Shown: one piece after another, positions 25,393 through 35,202 of the stretch
How the letters are laid out: the number at the start of each line of letters is the position of its first letter
Position numbering within the stretch: the stretch's first letter is position 1
NCBI GenBank assembly: GCA_002699585.1
Contig: PABP01000014.1
Span: 806,001-870,000, forward strand
Length of the DNA: 64,000 nucleotides
DNA from: Anaerolineaceae bacterium
GTDB taxonomy: Bacteria > Chloroflexota > Anaerolineae > Aggregatilineales > Phototrophicaceae
Direction of reading: 5' to 3'
Translations under genes and position numbers: made by a program
The notes under the pieces: generated by a model
Databases searched by the model: none
Told to the model about the DNA's origin: nothing
The model's input: only the letters and a program-made list of their open reading frames with translations

Positions 25393-27897
25393 ATGTTACG
25401 GTTTGATCGGTTTACAGAGCGTGCTCAGGACGCTGCTGCACGCGCTTATGAGATTTTGCAGCGGTATGGGCACAATCAGGTCGATACGGAACATATCCTG
25501 CTGGCGCTGTTAGAACAACAAGACGGCGTCATTCCCAAAGTCTTAGAAAATTTAGGCGTCGATGTCAGCTTGCTGCGCTCCCGCGTGGATGACATCCTGC
25601 GCCAGAACCCGCGTACTGCCGCCATTTATGGTGCCGGAGGCTCCAACCAGGTCTTTATCACGCCGCGCCTCAAGCGCGTGATTGACGTGGCGAACGAAGA
25701 AGCCGCTCGCCTGCGCGATGAATACATCAGCACGGAGCATATCTTCCTGGCCATTTTGGGCGAACGCAACACGCCGACCGCTCGCATCCTGGCTGAGTCC
25801 AACATCACCCGCGAGCGCGTCACCGATACGATTAAGGACGTTCGCGGTGGCCAGCGTGTCACCGACCCGCAAGCGGAGAGCCGCTACCAGACCTTAGAAA
25901 AATACAGCCGTGACCTAACGCGCATGGCCCACGAGGGCAAGCTCGATCCGGTCATTGGCCGTGAAGAAGAAATCCTGCGTGTGATGCAGGTGCTTAGCCG
26001 CCGCACCAAGAACAACCCGGTGCTGATCGGCGAGGCCGGCGTCGGCAAGACGGCCATCGTCGAAGGGCTGGCCCAGAAGATCGTCACATCCGACGTGCCT
26101 GAACCGCTCATGGGCAAGCGTGTCCTCAGCCTGGACCTGACAGGCATGCTGGCCGGCAGCCGCTTCCGTGGCGAGTTCGAGGAGCGCCTCAAGGCGACCA
26201 TTGATGAAGTCCAGCGCAGCGCTGGCGAAGTCATTCTATTCATTGATGAAATGCACACGGTGGTCGGTGCGGGTGCCGCGACGGGTTCGCTCGATGCCGG
26301 TAATATCATGAAACCCGCCCTGGCGCGTGGTGAATTGCAGGTCGTGGGTGCGACCACGCTCGACGAATACCGTCAGCACATCGAAAAAGACAGTGCTTTA
26401 GAGCGCCGCTTCGCGCCTGTTTACGTGGAAGAACCGAGCGTCGAAGATACCATTGAGATGCTCTATGGCCTGCGCGACCGCTACGAAGCCCACCACAAAG
26501 TCACCATCAGCGACGAAGCCATCGAGCAATCAGCGCGTTTGTCACATCGCTACCTGACTGAACGCAAGCTACCTGACAAGGCCATCGACCTGCTGGACGA
26601 AGCCGCCGCTAAACTGCGTGTGGCCCTTTTCAGCTTACCCGCTCGCCTCAAAGAGATGAAAGAAGCGGTCGACAGACTGGCGATGGAAGAAGAATCGGCA
26701 GGGCTGGCGCGCGACTATGAACGCGCCGCCGACTGCAAAATGCAGCGCCTGCAACTGGAAGAAGAGTTCGAGCGCGAACGTTTCGTTTGGCAGCAAGAGA
26801 ACACACTCGACGAAGTGGTCGATTCCGATGACATCGGGTCTGTGTTACAGCAGTGGACGGGTATTCCAGTCCAGCAAATGCTGGAAACTGAAAGCGAAAA
26901 GCTCCTGCGTATGGAAGAAGTGCTCCACGAGCGGGTCATCGGCCAGGATGCCGCGATTAACGCCCTGGCGAATGCCATTCGTCGGTCGCGTAGCGGCCTC
27001 AAAGACCCCAAGCGCCCGATTGGCTCCTTTATCTTCCTGGGCAGCAGTGGCGTCGGCAAAACAGAACTGGCCAAAGCGCTGGCGGAATTCATGTTTGACG
27101 ATGAGGATGCCCTCATTCGCATTGACATGAGCGAATACCGCGAACAGCACACGACCAGCCGCCTGTTTGGTGCGCCCCCAGGGTATGTGGGGTACGAAGA
27201 GGGTGGCCAGCTTACGGAAGCGGTGCGCCGTCGTCCGTATCGCGTCATCCTGTTTGACGAAATCGAAAAAGCCAACCCAGATGTCTGGAACGCGCTGCTG
27301 CAAATCCTGGAAGATGGCCGCATGACCGATGGCCAGGGCCGTACGGTCGATTTCCGTAACACGGTGCTGATTATGACCAGCAACCTGGGTACGGAATTCG
27401 CCAAGCATGGTGGTGCATTGGGCTTCGTGCCTTCGGCAGAGCTGGAAGCTATTGCCGATCATCAGAAGATTGAAAAGGCCATGCGCGATACCTTCCGGCC
27501 AGAGTTCCTCAACCGCATTGACGAGGTGATTATCTTCTCACCGCTGTCCTTGCGCGATGTCGAGCAGATGGTCGATTTGCAGATGGCAGGTATTGTCCAG
27601 CGCCTGGGTGATGCGGGCCTCAGCATCCACATGACCGAACCGGCCCGTAACTGGCTGGCTGCTAAAGGCTATGACCAGCAGTATGGTGCTCGTCCTTTGC
27701 GCCGTGCCCTACAGCGCTATGTGGAAAATCCGCTGTCGATCCGCTTGCTGAAGGGCGACTTCCAGCCCGGCGACCTGATCGTCATCGACGAGTACAACAA
27801 CGAACTGGCCTTCGAGCGGCACCTGGATCAGCAGTCGAATTACATGGAGATGCCACCGCAATATGTCGAAAACGAAAACGAGCATCTCAACGACTGA
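25393..27897 (+). CDS. clpC: ClpC-type AAA+ protease ATPase, first copy
   Basis: An 834-residue class 1 Clp ATPase that unfolds proteins for degradation by ClpP. Two Clp N repeats occupy 1-145 ([15 protein letters not shown], then [16 protein letters not shown]). NBD1 has Walker [10 protein letters not shown] (about 213-221) and Walker [13 protein letters not shown]2 has GSSGVGKTE and ILFDEIEKA plus the sensor region. A UVR-like helical insert lies between ([18 protein letters not shown]). The LGF tripeptide before [11 protein letters not shown] corresponds to the ClpP-docking loop, so it should pair with ClpP. The second Walker A has Ser-Ser where the neighbour has Pro-Thr. A terminator follows the stop by 36 bases. 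It lies 275 bases before the S1 gene; a second clpC follows. Confidence 0.93.
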   Translation: MLRFDRFTERAQDAAARAYEILQRYGHNQVDTEHILLALLEQQDGVIPKVLENLGVDVSLLRSRVDDILRQNPRTAAIYGAGGSNQVFITPRLKRVIDVANEEAARLRDEYISTEHIFLAILGERNTPTARILAESNITRERVTDTIKDVRGGQRVTDPQAESRYQTLEKYSRDLTRMAHEGKLDPVIGREEEILRVMQVLSRRTKNNPVLIGEAGVGKTAIVEGLAQKIVTSDVPEPLMGKRVLSLDLTGMLAGSRFRGEFEERLKATIDEVQRSAGEVILFIDEMHTVVGAGAATGSLDAGNIMKPALARGELQVVGATTLDEYRQHIEKDSALERRFAPVYVEEPSVEDTIEMLYGLRDRYEAHHKVTISDEAIEQSARLSHRYLTERKLPDKAIDLLDEAAAKLRVALFSLPARLKEMKEAVDRLAMEEESAGLARDYERAADCKMQRLQLEEEFERERFVWQQENTLDEVVDSDDIGSVLQQWTGIPVQQMLETESEKLLRMEEVLHERVIGQDAAINALANAIRRSRSGLKDPKRPIGSFIFLGSSGVGKTELAKALAEFMFDDEDALIRIDMSEYREQHTTSRLFGAPPGYVGYEEGGQLTEAVRRRPYRVILFDEIEKANPDVWNALLQILEDGRMTDGQGRTVDFRNTVLIMTSNLGTEFAKHGGALGFVPSAELEAIADHQKIEKAMRDTFRPEFLNRIDEVIIFSPLSLRDVEQMVDLQMAGIVQRLGDAGLSIHMTEPARNWLAAKGYDQQYGARPLRRALQRYVENPLSIRLLKGDFQPGDLIVIDEYNNELAFERHLDQQSNYMEMPPQYVENENEHLND

Positions 27898-27932
27898 TTG
27901 ACATTCCAGAACGCATAAGGGAACGCACAAAC

Positions 27933-27958
27933 AAGGACATGGCCCACCATGTCCTTTT
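27933..27958 (+). terminator. terminator of the first clpC gene
   Basis: AAGGACATGG pairs with CCATGTCCTT over a CCCA loop, followed by two more T. The stem is perfect for 10 pairs. Confidence 0.82.
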
Positions 27959-28108
27959 GCGTTACGGCCCAGGATGGAGCATGTGGGTTATGGATAATCA
28001 CAACGGGTCACAAATTGGCAGGCCTGGGCGAATCGCGATTGTTGGGTAGAATAGTAGAGAATGGATTATGAGCCTGTTAAGAAGGCCCTTGTGCATCTTA
28101 ACTCACGT

Positions 28109-28136
28109 TTGAATAATCCGTACCAGTGGGTATAAT
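28109..28136 (+). promoter_or_regulatory. promoter of the S1-domain gene
   Basis: TTGAAT (28109-28114), a 16-base spacer and perfect TATAAT (28131-28136); transcription would start near 28143, 30 bases before the ATG. The rest of 27898-28172 has the terminator above and nothing else notable. Confidence 0.75.
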
Positions 28137-28172
28137 GTCAGACCGAACCGAATAGCAGGGAAGCGTTACTAT

Positions 28173-29981
28173 ATGGAACAGTCAGAACTGGGCAAGACCG
28201 AAGAAGACATCAACACGTCTGAGGCTGCCGAGTTGCCGGAAAATGAGCAGGAACCTGTGAGTGCTGAGACTGGCAACGGCGCAACAGAACAGGGTGCAAC
28301 GGAAGTCGATGCACAAGCAGAAGCAGTCGTCGAGAATGATGCATCAGAAGAAGCGGAAGCTGCGACAGCACAAGCTGAAGCAGCAGAAGAATCCTCCGCA
28401 CCGTCTGAGCCGCAAGCAACTGAGGACACCAGCGATGCCGATGATGAAGATGTCTCGGCAGGCAGTGTCAACGACGAAACCGACGAAGACGATGCACCAG
28501 CAGCAAACGATGACACCGCATCCAATGGGCTAAAACGCGGCGACATCGTCCAGGGGGCCGTCAGTCGTACCACGCCAATGGCGGTGTACGTCACATTAGA
28601 AAACGGCGTCGAAGGGCGGGTGCCCGCCCGTGAATTAGAGTTGATGACCCGCACAGTATTGGAATCGCTGCAAGAGGGCGCGGAAGTCACCGTGTTTGTG
28701 GTGAACCCGCTCAATCATAAGGGCGATACCATCCTGTCCATCAACCAGGCGCAGGAAGAAATTGACTGGCGCGAGGCCGAAGAATATTTGGAGAGCAAAG
28801 CCGTCTATGATGGCCGCATCGGCGGTTATAACAAAGGTGGCTTGATCGTCCGTTTCGGTCAGTTGCGGGGTTTTGTCCCGCAGAGCCAGATTGCGGATAC
28901 ACGCCTGCGCGGTATGAGCGGCGAAACGCCGGAAGAACGTTACGGCAGCATGGTCAATGAGAACATTGGCGTCAAGGTCATGGAAGTTGACCGCTCACGC
29001 AATCGCCTGATCCTGTCGGAGCGGGCTGCCATGCGTGAAGTCCGCCAGCGCCGTAAAGAAGCGCTCATCACCGAGCTGGAAGTCGGTGAGGAACGCGAAG
29101 GTACGGTGGTCAGCTTAGAGAACTTCGGCGCATTTGTCGATATTGGCGGCGCAGAAGGTTTGGTCCACCTGACCGAAATTAGCTGGGAACACGTCACCCA
29201 CCCGCGTCAGGCCCTTAAAGTTGGCGAAGATGTCGATGTCAAAGTCATCAGCATTGATGCCGATAACAACCGCATTGGCCTGAGCATTAAATCGCTGCTA
29301 CCCGACCCCTGGGACGAAATCGCAGCCGTTTACCCGGTTGGGGCGCTTGTGCGTGGGCAGATCACCAAGCTGGCGCGTTTTGGGGCCTTTGCTAAAATCT
29401 TAGGCTCACCGTCTGTCGAGGGCCTGATTCATATTTCCGAGATGAGCGAAAGCCGCGTCGAGCATCCGCGTGATGTTGTCAAACGTGGCGATGAACTCAC
29501 CCTGCGCGTGGTCAAGGTTGATGTCAAGGAACGTCGCCTGGGTCTCAGCATCAAGCGGGTGAACTCTGAAGAATATCTCGATCAGGACCTGGAGCAGGCG
29601 TATAACGCCGCTGCAACAGCCGCACCCGCAGCGAAAGAAAAACCTGCCAAAGAAGAAGCCAAAGCCGAGGAAGCGCCTAAAGAAGAAGCGCCTGAAGAAG
29701 AAGCCGAATCGGTTGTGGAAAAAATCGAAGATGCTGTCGAAGACGTGGTTGAAAACGTCAAAGAAGCTGCAGAGGCCGTCGCTGAAAAAGTCGAAGATGT
29801 CGTCGAATCGGTAACAGATAGTGCTGAAGAAGCGGCTGAGGACGCTGAAGAAGCCGTTGAAGAAGTGGCTGAGGATGCCGAAGAAGCCGTTGAAGAAGTG
29901 GCTGAAGAGGTCGAAGAGACGGTTGAAGATGCAGTCTCTGATGATACAGCGGATGACGAAGGCGAGACGGACGACGATTAG
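28173..29981 (+). CDS. rpsA: protein with four S1 RNA-binding domains and acidic ends
   Basis: A 602-residue S1-domain protein. An acidic N-terminal tail (1-118) precedes four OB-fold S1 repeats at about 120-190, 208-283, 303-374 and 388-462. Repeats 3 and 4 are the most canonical (NFGAFVDIGGAEGLVHLTEI and RFGAFAKILG...EGLIHISEM). A 140-residue acidic tail follows with repeated EEAVEEVAEDAEEAVEEVAE. It probably acts as ribosomal protein S1 or a similar mRNA binder. Bacterial S1 usually has four to six repeats; the long acidic tails at both ends are unusual. Named by analogy to rpsA; the number of repeats is within the range seen in several phyla. GGAAG lies before the ATG, with a good promoter upstream. 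Confidence 0.88.
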   Translation: MEQSELGKTEEDINTSEAAELPENEQEPVSAETGNGATEQGATEVDAQAEAVVENDASEEAEAATAQAEAAEESSAPSEPQATEDTSDADDEDVSAGSVNDETDEDDAPAANDDTASNGLKRGDIVQGAVSRTTPMAVYVTLENGVEGRVPARELELMTRTVLESLQEGAEVTVFVVNPLNHKGDTILSINQAQEEIDWREAEEYLESKAVYDGRIGGYNKGGLIVRFGQLRGFVPQSQIADTRLRGMSGETPEERYGSMVNENIGVKVMEVDRSRNRLILSERAAMREVRQRRKEALITELEVGEEREGTVVSLENFGAFVDIGGAEGLVHLTEISWEHVTHPRQALKVGEDVDVKVISIDADNNRIGLSIKSLLPDPWDEIAAVYPVGALVRGQITKLARFGAFAKILGSPSVEGLIHISEMSESRVEHPRDVVKRGDELTLRVVKVDVKERRLGLSIKRVNSEEYLDQDLEQAYNAAATAAPAAKEKPAKEEAKAEEAPKEEAPEEEAESVVEKIEDAVEDVVENVKEAAEAVAEKVEDVVESVTDSAEEAAEDAEEAVEEVAEDAEEAVEEVAEEVEETVEDAVSDDTADDEGETDDD

Positions 29982-30025
29982 CGCGTGCGTCTGTCCCCTG
30001 TTCTAGACAAAAATGCTTCCCAATC

Positions 30026-30061
30026 AATGGGGTGGGTTGATGCCTGCCCCATTTGTGTTTC
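30026..30061 (+). terminator. possible terminator after the S1 gene
   Basis: AATGGGG and CCCCATT pair over a 14-base loop, followed by a mixed T-rich tail (TGTGTTTC). Weak as a classical terminator. The 377 bases from 29982 to the clpC start also hold a TATAAT at 30291-30296, the likely -10 of the second clpC, without a standard -35. Confidence 0.4.
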
Positions 30062-30358
30062 ATAAAATCGGTCAATGAGTGGCAAAGTGTGGCTGTTATT
30101 CGGCAAAACGTTGCCTTTTACCTACCAAAAAGTATAAAGACAACGCTCTCGCCCCAGCGCCACACATATGCTATTCTAGGAACATACCACCGTGTACCGG
30201 GCAGGGTCCCTGATAAACATCATTTTCTCAGCCGTTATTCTCTAACAATTCGTTGATGTACATTACGGACAAATGTGCGGTAGAAGCTGGTATAATCAAC
30301 AAAGTACATGCAGGATAGCCGCCAGTGAATGGTTCACTGGTGTACGGAGGTAAAAGCC

Positions 30359-32851
30359 GTGTCGAATAAAATGGAGCGTTTTACCCAGCGAGCGCGGCGC
30401 GTGTTGAGCTTGGCACAAGAAGAAGCTGAAAAGCTACAACACAGCCAGATTGGCACCGAACACCTGCTTCTTGGATTGATGCGTGAAGATGGTGGTGTCG
30501 CTGGGCGCGTCCTTAGAGAACTTGGTTTAGAAGCACGTAAGGTAGAAGACCTCGTCGTTCGCGCGGCGGATTCTGACGAGCGTGCAGCAACCGAAGCCCT
30601 CGAACTTTCAGCAGAAACGAAGAAAGTCCTGGAACTCGCCGTTGATGAAGCTCGTCGCATGGGGCATCACTATATTGGTACCGAGCATCTCTTGTTGGGC
30701 CTTGTTCGCCAGCAAGAGGGCATCGCAATTGATGTGTTGCGTCGTCTGGGCATCAGCCCGGAAGAAGTACGCCGCCAAACGCGGCGTGTGCTGCAAGAAA
30801 GCCCGCTGCAATCCAGCGCGCAGCCTCCGCAGCAAGAACGCAGCAGTTCATCCCGTCGCAGTGCGGAAAAGACGCCGCTGGTTGACCAACTGGCGACTGA
30901 CCTGACCGCGCTGGCCTCAGAAGGTAAATTAGACCCGGTCATTGGCCGCGAAACGGAAATTGAGCGCGTGATTCAGGTGCTCAGCCGCCGCCGCAAAAAC
31001 AACCCGGCCTTGATTGGTGAACCGGGCGTAGGTAAGACCGCCATTGTTGAAGGTCTGGCCCAGCGCATCGTCGAAGGTGATACGCCCAAGGTGCTGCTGA
31101 ACAAGCGCGTTTTACAGTTGGATGTCGGTTCGCTGGTGGCGGGTACCATGTACCGCGGCCAATTCGAAGAGCGCCTCAAGCGCGTCATCGAAGAACTGAA
31201 GTCATCCGATACGATTCTGTTCATCGACGAAGTGCACATGCTCGTTGGTGCCGGGTCGGCTGGCAGCAGCGTCGATGCCGCCAACATCCTCAAGCCCGCC
31301 CTGGCGCGTGGTGAACTCCAGTGCATTGGTGCGACCACTCTCGATGAGTTCCGTAAGCACATCGAAAGTGACGCCGCCCTGGAACGCCGCTTCCAGAAGG
31401 TGATGGTTGAAGAACCGACCATCGAAGAAACCATTGAAATTTTGCAGGGCATCAAGCGCCCCTATCAAGAGCACCACAACGTCGAAATCACGGATGAAGC
31501 GATTGAATCGGCTGCTACGCTGTCGGCTCGCTACATCCCGGATCGCTTCCTGCCAGATAAGGCCATCGACTTGATCGATGAAGCTGCTGCCCGTCTGCGC
31601 ATGTTCAAATCGCCGGAAGCTGCCCAGGTCCGCCGCGTCAGCGACGAGATCAAGCATATCGAAGGTGAAATCGAACGTGCTGTTGATGATGAACTGGAAC
31701 AGGATACCATCGACGACCTGAACAACCGCCTGGGCCATTTGCAGGAAACTCTTACCGATTATCAGGCCAACTGGAACGATGATACCGGCCAGCCGCGCCT
31801 GATTTCCGAAGATATCGCTGAGGTCGTTGGCATGTGGACGGGCATCCCGGTCACGCGCCTGGACCAGAGCGATGCCGAACGTCTGATGCAGATGGAAGGC
31901 GTGCTGCATAACCGCATCGTCGGCCAGAATGAAGCCATTGTCGCCATCAGTAAGGCGGTTCGTCGTGCCCGCGCTGGCCTCAAAGACCCGCGCCGCCCGA
32001 TTGGCTCCTTCATGTTCCTTGGCCCGACGGGTGTCGGCAAGACGGAACTGACCAAGGCCCTGGCTGAATTCCTGTTCGGCAGCGAAGACGCCCTCGTCCA
32101 ACTGGACATGAGCGAATTCATGGAGCGCCACAGCGTGGCTCGCCTCGTGGGTGCGCCTCCAGGGTACGTGGGTTACGAAGACGCGGGTCAACTGACCGAA
32201 GCCGTCCGTCGCCGCCCGTACAGCATCGTCGTCTTCGATGAAATCGAAAAAGCTCATCCAGAAGCCTTCAACATGCTGTTGCAGGTCATGGAAGAGGGTA
32301 TCCTGACCGATGCCCGTGGCCGTACCGTCGACTTCCGCAACACGATCATCGTCATGACCAGCAACGTTGGTGCCGACATGATTAAGCGTCAGTCTCGGTT
32401 GGGCTTCCAGTATCGGGGCGACGAAGCCCAGAAGCTGGACGAAGACTACGACGATATGAGCAAGAACGTCATGGATCAGGTGCGCCGCATGTTCCGGCCA
32501 GAATTCCTGAACCGTGTAGATGCTACCGTGATCTTCCGTGCCCTGTCGCCGGAAGAAATCGAGAGCATTGTTGATCTGGAACTGAACAAAGTGCGTGATC
32601 GCCTGATCGAACATGCCATCACCCTGGAAGTGGCCGAAGAAGGTCGCGCATGGCTGGCACGTGAGGGCTACGACGCTGAGTTTGGGGCACGTCCGCTGCG
32701 CCGCCTCATCCAGAACGAGATCGAAGATCGTCTCTCAGATGGCATTCTCTCCGGCGAGTTCACCATTGGCTCAACGGTGAGCGTCTCCGCCAACGAAGAG
32801 GACGAACTCACGCTCACAACCATCGAAGAACTGCCGGAACCCACCGCGTAA
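30359..32851 (+). CDS. clpC: ClpC-type AAA+ protease ATPase, second copy
   Basis: An 830-residue Clp ATPase, paralogous to the copy at 25393. Two N-terminal repeats ([17 protein letters not shown] and [17 protein letters not shown]) give way to a Gln/Ser-rich linker, NBD1 with GEPGVGKTA and ILFIDEVHM, a short helical insert with [12 protein letters not shown], and NBD2 with GPTGVGKTE and VVFDEIEKA. The LGF docking triplet precedes [11 protein letters not shown], implying ClpP partnership. Start chosen at GTG 30359, because GGAGG is eight bases upstream; the ATG at 30329 would put the ribosome site inside the gene. NBD2 Walker A is canonical here but not in the first copy, hinting at division of labour. 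A strong terminator follows. Confidence 0.94.
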   Translation: MSNKMERFTQRARRVLSLAQEEAEKLQHSQIGTEHLLLGLMREDGGVAGRVLRELGLEARKVEDLVVRAADSDERAATEALELSAETKKVLELAVDEARRMGHHYIGTEHLLLGLVRQQEGIAIDVLRRLGISPEEVRRQTRRVLQESPLQSSAQPPQQERSSSSRRSAEKTPLVDQLATDLTALASEGKLDPVIGRETEIERVIQVLSRRRKNNPALIGEPGVGKTAIVEGLAQRIVEGDTPKVLLNKRVLQLDVGSLVAGTMYRGQFEERLKRVIEELKSSDTILFIDEVHMLVGAGSAGSSVDAANILKPALARGELQCIGATTLDEFRKHIESDAALERRFQKVMVEEPTIEETIEILQGIKRPYQEHHNVEITDEAIESAATLSARYIPDRFLPDKAIDLIDEAAARLRMFKSPEAAQVRRVSDEIKHIEGEIERAVDDELEQDTIDDLNNRLGHLQETLTDYQANWNDDTGQPRLISEDIAEVVGMWTGIPVTRLDQSDAERLMQMEGVLHNRIVGQNEAIVAISKAVRRARAGLKDPRRPIGSFMFLGPTGVGKTELTKALAEFLFGSEDALVQLDMSEFMERHSVARLVGAPPGYVGYEDAGQLTEAVRRRPYSIVVFDEIEKAHPEAFNMLLQVMEEGILTDARGRTVDFRNTIIVMTSNVGADMIKRQSRLGFQYRGDEAQKLDEDYDDMSKNVMDQVRRMFRPEFLNRVDATVIFRALSPEEIESIVDLELNKVRDRLIEHAITLEVAEEGRAWLAREGYDAEFGARPLRRLIQNEIEDRLSDGILSGEFTIGSTVSVSANEEDELTLTTIEELPEPTA

Positions 32852-32871
32852 GTTCGAGAAATCACAAAATC

Positions 32872-32908
32872 AAACGGGACATGGTAACTGCCATGTCCCG
32901 TTTTTGTT
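32872..32908 (+). terminator. rho-independent terminator of the second clpC gene
   Basis: AAACGGGACATGG pairs with CCATGTCCCGTTT over a six-base loop, followed by TTTG. The 13-bp stem is the longest in the window. Confidence 0.93.
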
Positions 32909-33002
32909 TCCATCTTGATTGTTGCTGAATTGGACAAATGTTCTATAATCTGGGCATGTATGTCTATCATAAGAATGGGCTTAATGCCTGACGGAGAAAA
33001 CC

Positions 33003-33617
33003 ATGCGCAAACTCATCGTGAGCAACTTTGTGACAGTCGATGGCTTTTATGATGGCCCCAAGCGGGATGTCGTCAGTATTTTCAAATATCAGCACCCAGA
33101 CTATGCAGGCAATGATGATTTTGACTTTTACATGACCGATCTATTGCGCGAAGCCGACCTGGTTTTGATAAGCGGTCACGAGTCCTTCAAGGGCAATCAT
33201 GATTACTGGACCAGCGTGCCCGATGACCCTAACTCGACCGAAATACGGCGCGAATTTTCCCGGTTGATGCAGGCGACTGACAAGCTGGTGGTATCCGATG
33301 TGTTGACAGACGCCGAACTTGGCAAGTGGCAGAATACGCGCATCGTCAAACGGGCGGATGCTGTCAGCGAGGTGACGCGGCTTAAAGCGCAGCAGGGCAA
33401 GAATCTGCTCATCTTCTCCGGGCGCGCCTTATGGAACCATCTGCTGCCGCATGGCCTGGTCGATGAACTGCACCTGACTACGTTCCCCCTGATTGCAGGC
33501 GAGGGCATTCCGCTGTTTACGGGGCAACCGGGTATTTCGCTCAAGCTGATTCGCTCGCAGTCCTTTGAAACCTCCGGCAACGTGTTGACCGTTTATGCTG
33601 TTAGCCTGCCTGAATAG
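33003..33617 (+). CDS. dihydrofolate reductase-like (RibD C-terminal) protein
   Basis: A 204-residue protein of the RibD C-terminal/DHFR-like fold, which uses NADPH to reduce pterin-like substrates. It opens with [20 protein letters not shown], the usual first strand, then [13 protein letters not shown] and [24 protein letters not shown], the conserved GxxxWxxL(L)xxxLVDELxL block. Members are common in bacteria, mostly of unknown substrate; it is not the riboflavin RibD itself because the deaminase half is missing. GGAG lies six bases before the ATG and a TATAAT is at 32944-32949. It is followed by two dispersed repeats and the convergent HIT gene pair. Confidence 0.88.
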   Translation: MRKLIVSNFVTVDGFYDGPKRDVVSIFKYQHPDYAGNDDFDFYMTDLLREADLVLISGHESFKGNHDYWTSVPDDPNSTEIRREFSRLMQATDKLVVSDVLTDAELGKWQNTRIVKRADAVSEVTRLKAQQGKNLLIFSGRALWNHLLPHGLVDELHLTTFPLIAGEGIPLFTGQPGISLKLIRSQSFETSGNVLTVYAVSLPE

Positions 33618-33666
33618 GGCTAGGATGTGTTGGCGTTTGATGACGGAAGCAACTTTTTAGCTCATA

Positions 33667-33707
33667 ACCCCACGCCTAAGTCCCCTCGCCATGAGGTAAG
33701 GGGACTT
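33667..33707. repeat. diverged, inverted copy of the 42-base repeat; also terminator
   Basis: AAGTCCCCT (33678-33686) pairs with AGGGGACTT (33699-33707), followed by seven T, so it would end transcription of the DHFR-like gene. Read on the minus strand it lines up with the 10421/20919 unit: hairpin, then CTTAGGCGTGGGGTT instead of TTTAGAGGTGGGGT. Confidence 0.7.
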
Positions 33708-33730
33708 TTTTTGCCGCCAAATGTCTAAGA

Positions 33731-33773
33731 AAGGCATCCTTCCTCCTTCGGGGGAAGGACCGAGGATGGGGGT
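33731..33773. repeat. second diverged relative of the 42-base repeat
   Basis: TCCTTCC pairs with GGAAGGA, and GAGGATGGGGGTT follows in the same position as GAGGTGGGGT in the main unit. It stands next to the inverted copy in the intergenic space between the DHFR-like and HIT genes. Confidence 0.6.
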
Positions 33774-33782
33774 TCAGTTTGG

Positions 33783-34604
33783 TTACTCGCTGGTTTCTTC
33801 TTCCAGCTCATTGACCCAGTACTGCGTACCGTCTTTATAGCGCTTCAGGAACTTGTACATAAATAGTTCCCGACGCAGCAGTGCCCAATCCTCGAAGGTA
33901 TGCCACTGCTTGAGTACCTCGTTGACTTCGCGCTCGGTGTAGGTCCGGCCTGCCTCGAACTTGCTGGCCATGTACTCGCGCACGACCATCTGATCGTCCG
34001 TGTCTTTGGAACCCGGCCAGCGGGTGACGCGACCCTGGTCATCGGTCAGCCGCAGCAAATCAGGGTCGGTGATCGGCTCCGAGATTAAGCCCAACGCCTG
34101 ACGAATGTCGATGACCCGCTGTTTGTATTCATCCTCGCTGAGCAGGACTTCTTTGGCATACGGATTGATCGGCAAATTACCACCTTCATCACCATAGTAG
34201 CGCGGAATGATATGTGCATGCACATGCGGATGAATGTTACCCAGGATCTGGTAGTTCATCTTGTCGGCATTAAAAACGGACATCAGCGCCGCACCGGCTT
34301 GGGCCATATCATCCAGATAGCGGCTTTGCTCCTGCGAACGCATCTGGTGCAGTTCGGCGTAATGGCGGTTGGCGATGAGCAAACAGTAACCCTGTACATA
34401 CTGGTTACGCTGCAAATACAGCTTACCGCGTTGCATATCGGCTACTTTGTAGCTGAATTCATCTTCCCAGGCATCGCTGCGGATATTTGTACACATCGAA
34501 CAGTCTTCACCACTGACGCGCTTGTCCCATACGTCGCGTGGCATCCATTCAAGTGGGGCAGTGTGGTCACTTGATAAGGTATCGCTTTTCTGTTGATCGC
34601 TCAT
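33783..34604 (-). CDS. HIT-family hydrolase with C-terminal extension
   Basis: A 273-residue HIT-domain protein. The nucleotide-binding HxHxH reads HPHVHAHIIP (about residues 124-133), with the middle His as the catalytic nucleophile for nucleotidyl hydrolysis. An N-terminal CSMC could make a zinc site, seen in several bacterial HIT proteins. About 100 residues follow the HIT core, with helical, charged segments (LLRRELFMYKFLKRYKDG) that I do not recognise. GGAG lies nine bases before the ATG. It overlaps the next HIT gene upstream by 38 bases and is its obvious tandem duplicate, with diverged sequence. Confidence 0.9.
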   Translation of the reverse strand: MSDQQKSDTLSSDHTAPLEWMPRDVWDKRVSGEDCSMCTNIRSDAWEDEFSYKVADMQRGKLYLQRNQYVQGYCLLIANRHYAELHQMRSQEQSRYLDDMAQAGAALMSVFNADKMNYQILGNIHPHVHAHIIPRYYGDEGGNLPINPYAKEVLLSEDEYKQRVIDIRQALGLISEPITDPDLLRLTDDQGRVTRWPGSKDTDDQMVVREYMASKFEAGRTYTEREVNEVLKQWHTFEDWALLRRELFMYKFLKRYKDGTQYWVNELEEETSE

Positions 34605-35085
34605 GTTGAGTGTTCTCCAATTGCTGCAACGCGCTGCGGATGTCTGCGACGCGCTGCTGGTATTCTTCTGCTGTCAGGTGATGGACCCCGGCACTGTCCC
34701 CGATGCGCCTGGGCGTGCCTTCGCCATAATAGCGCGGCTTGATATGGGCGTGCACATGCGGAATGCCATTGCCGAGTATTTCGTAGTTCATTTTGTCCGC
34801 GCCGAAAAGGGTCGTCAGCGCAGCCCCGACTCGCACCATATCGCGTAAAAATGCTGCCTGATGGTCGGTTGGCATGCTATGCAGTTCGCTATAGTGCCCC
34901 TCAGCGATCAAAATGCAGTATCCCTTGATGAACTGGTTCTTCTGCAATTGCAAACGGCCACTTTCCAGCATAGCGATTTTGTAGCTGTACTCGTTTTCGT
35001 CTGCGCTCTGGTCGCCGCACATGGGGCAGGTATCGCCGTCAATCAGTCCGCGCCATTTGGCCAATGGCATCCATATCTTTGACAT
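34567..35085 (-). CDS. HIT-family hydrolase
   Basis: A 172-residue HIT-domain protein, about the length of Fhit/HinT-like and Ap4A-type hydrolases. The motif is PHVHAHIKP, with the His triad intact. Two CxxC-like pairs (CPMCG near residue 20) suggest a structural zinc. Many residues match the neighbouring HIT protein at 33783, for example YSYKIAMLESGRLQLQKNQFIKGYCILIAEGHYSELH. GAGGA lies seven bases before the ATG. It is the first gene of the pair; its last 38 bases overlap the start of the second one, so they are translated from one transcript. Confidence 0.92.
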   Translation of the reverse strand: MSKIWMPLAKWRGLIDGDTCPMCGDQSADENEYSYKIAMLESGRLQLQKNQFIKGYCILIAEGHYSELHSMPTDHQAAFLRDMVRVGAALTTLFGADKMNYEILGNGIPHVHAHIKPRYYGEGTPRRIGDSAGVHHLTAEEYQQRVADIRSALQQLENTQHERSTEKRYLIK

Positions 35086-35152
35086 GGGATTTCCTCAACA
35101 ATAAGGGTTACTAGGGTTCATAATAGTTCAAAATGGCATCTGTAGCAAGGAA

Positions 35153-35177
35153 CAAAAAAAGCACCCCGGAGGGTGCT
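35153..35177 (-). terminator. terminator of the HhH protein gene
   Basis: AGCACCC and GGGTGCT pair over a four-base loop, and the minus strand runs into seven T. It is placed between the HhH protein gene and the HIT pair. Confidence 0.85.
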
Positions 35178-35202
35178 CTTTGTTTTTGGTGCTTGCTCAG
35201 GC

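Noticed and set aside
31202-32614. 470-codon open frame opposite the second clpC
   Set aside because: A shadow of the strongly biased codon use of clpC; contains no domain and no start signal.
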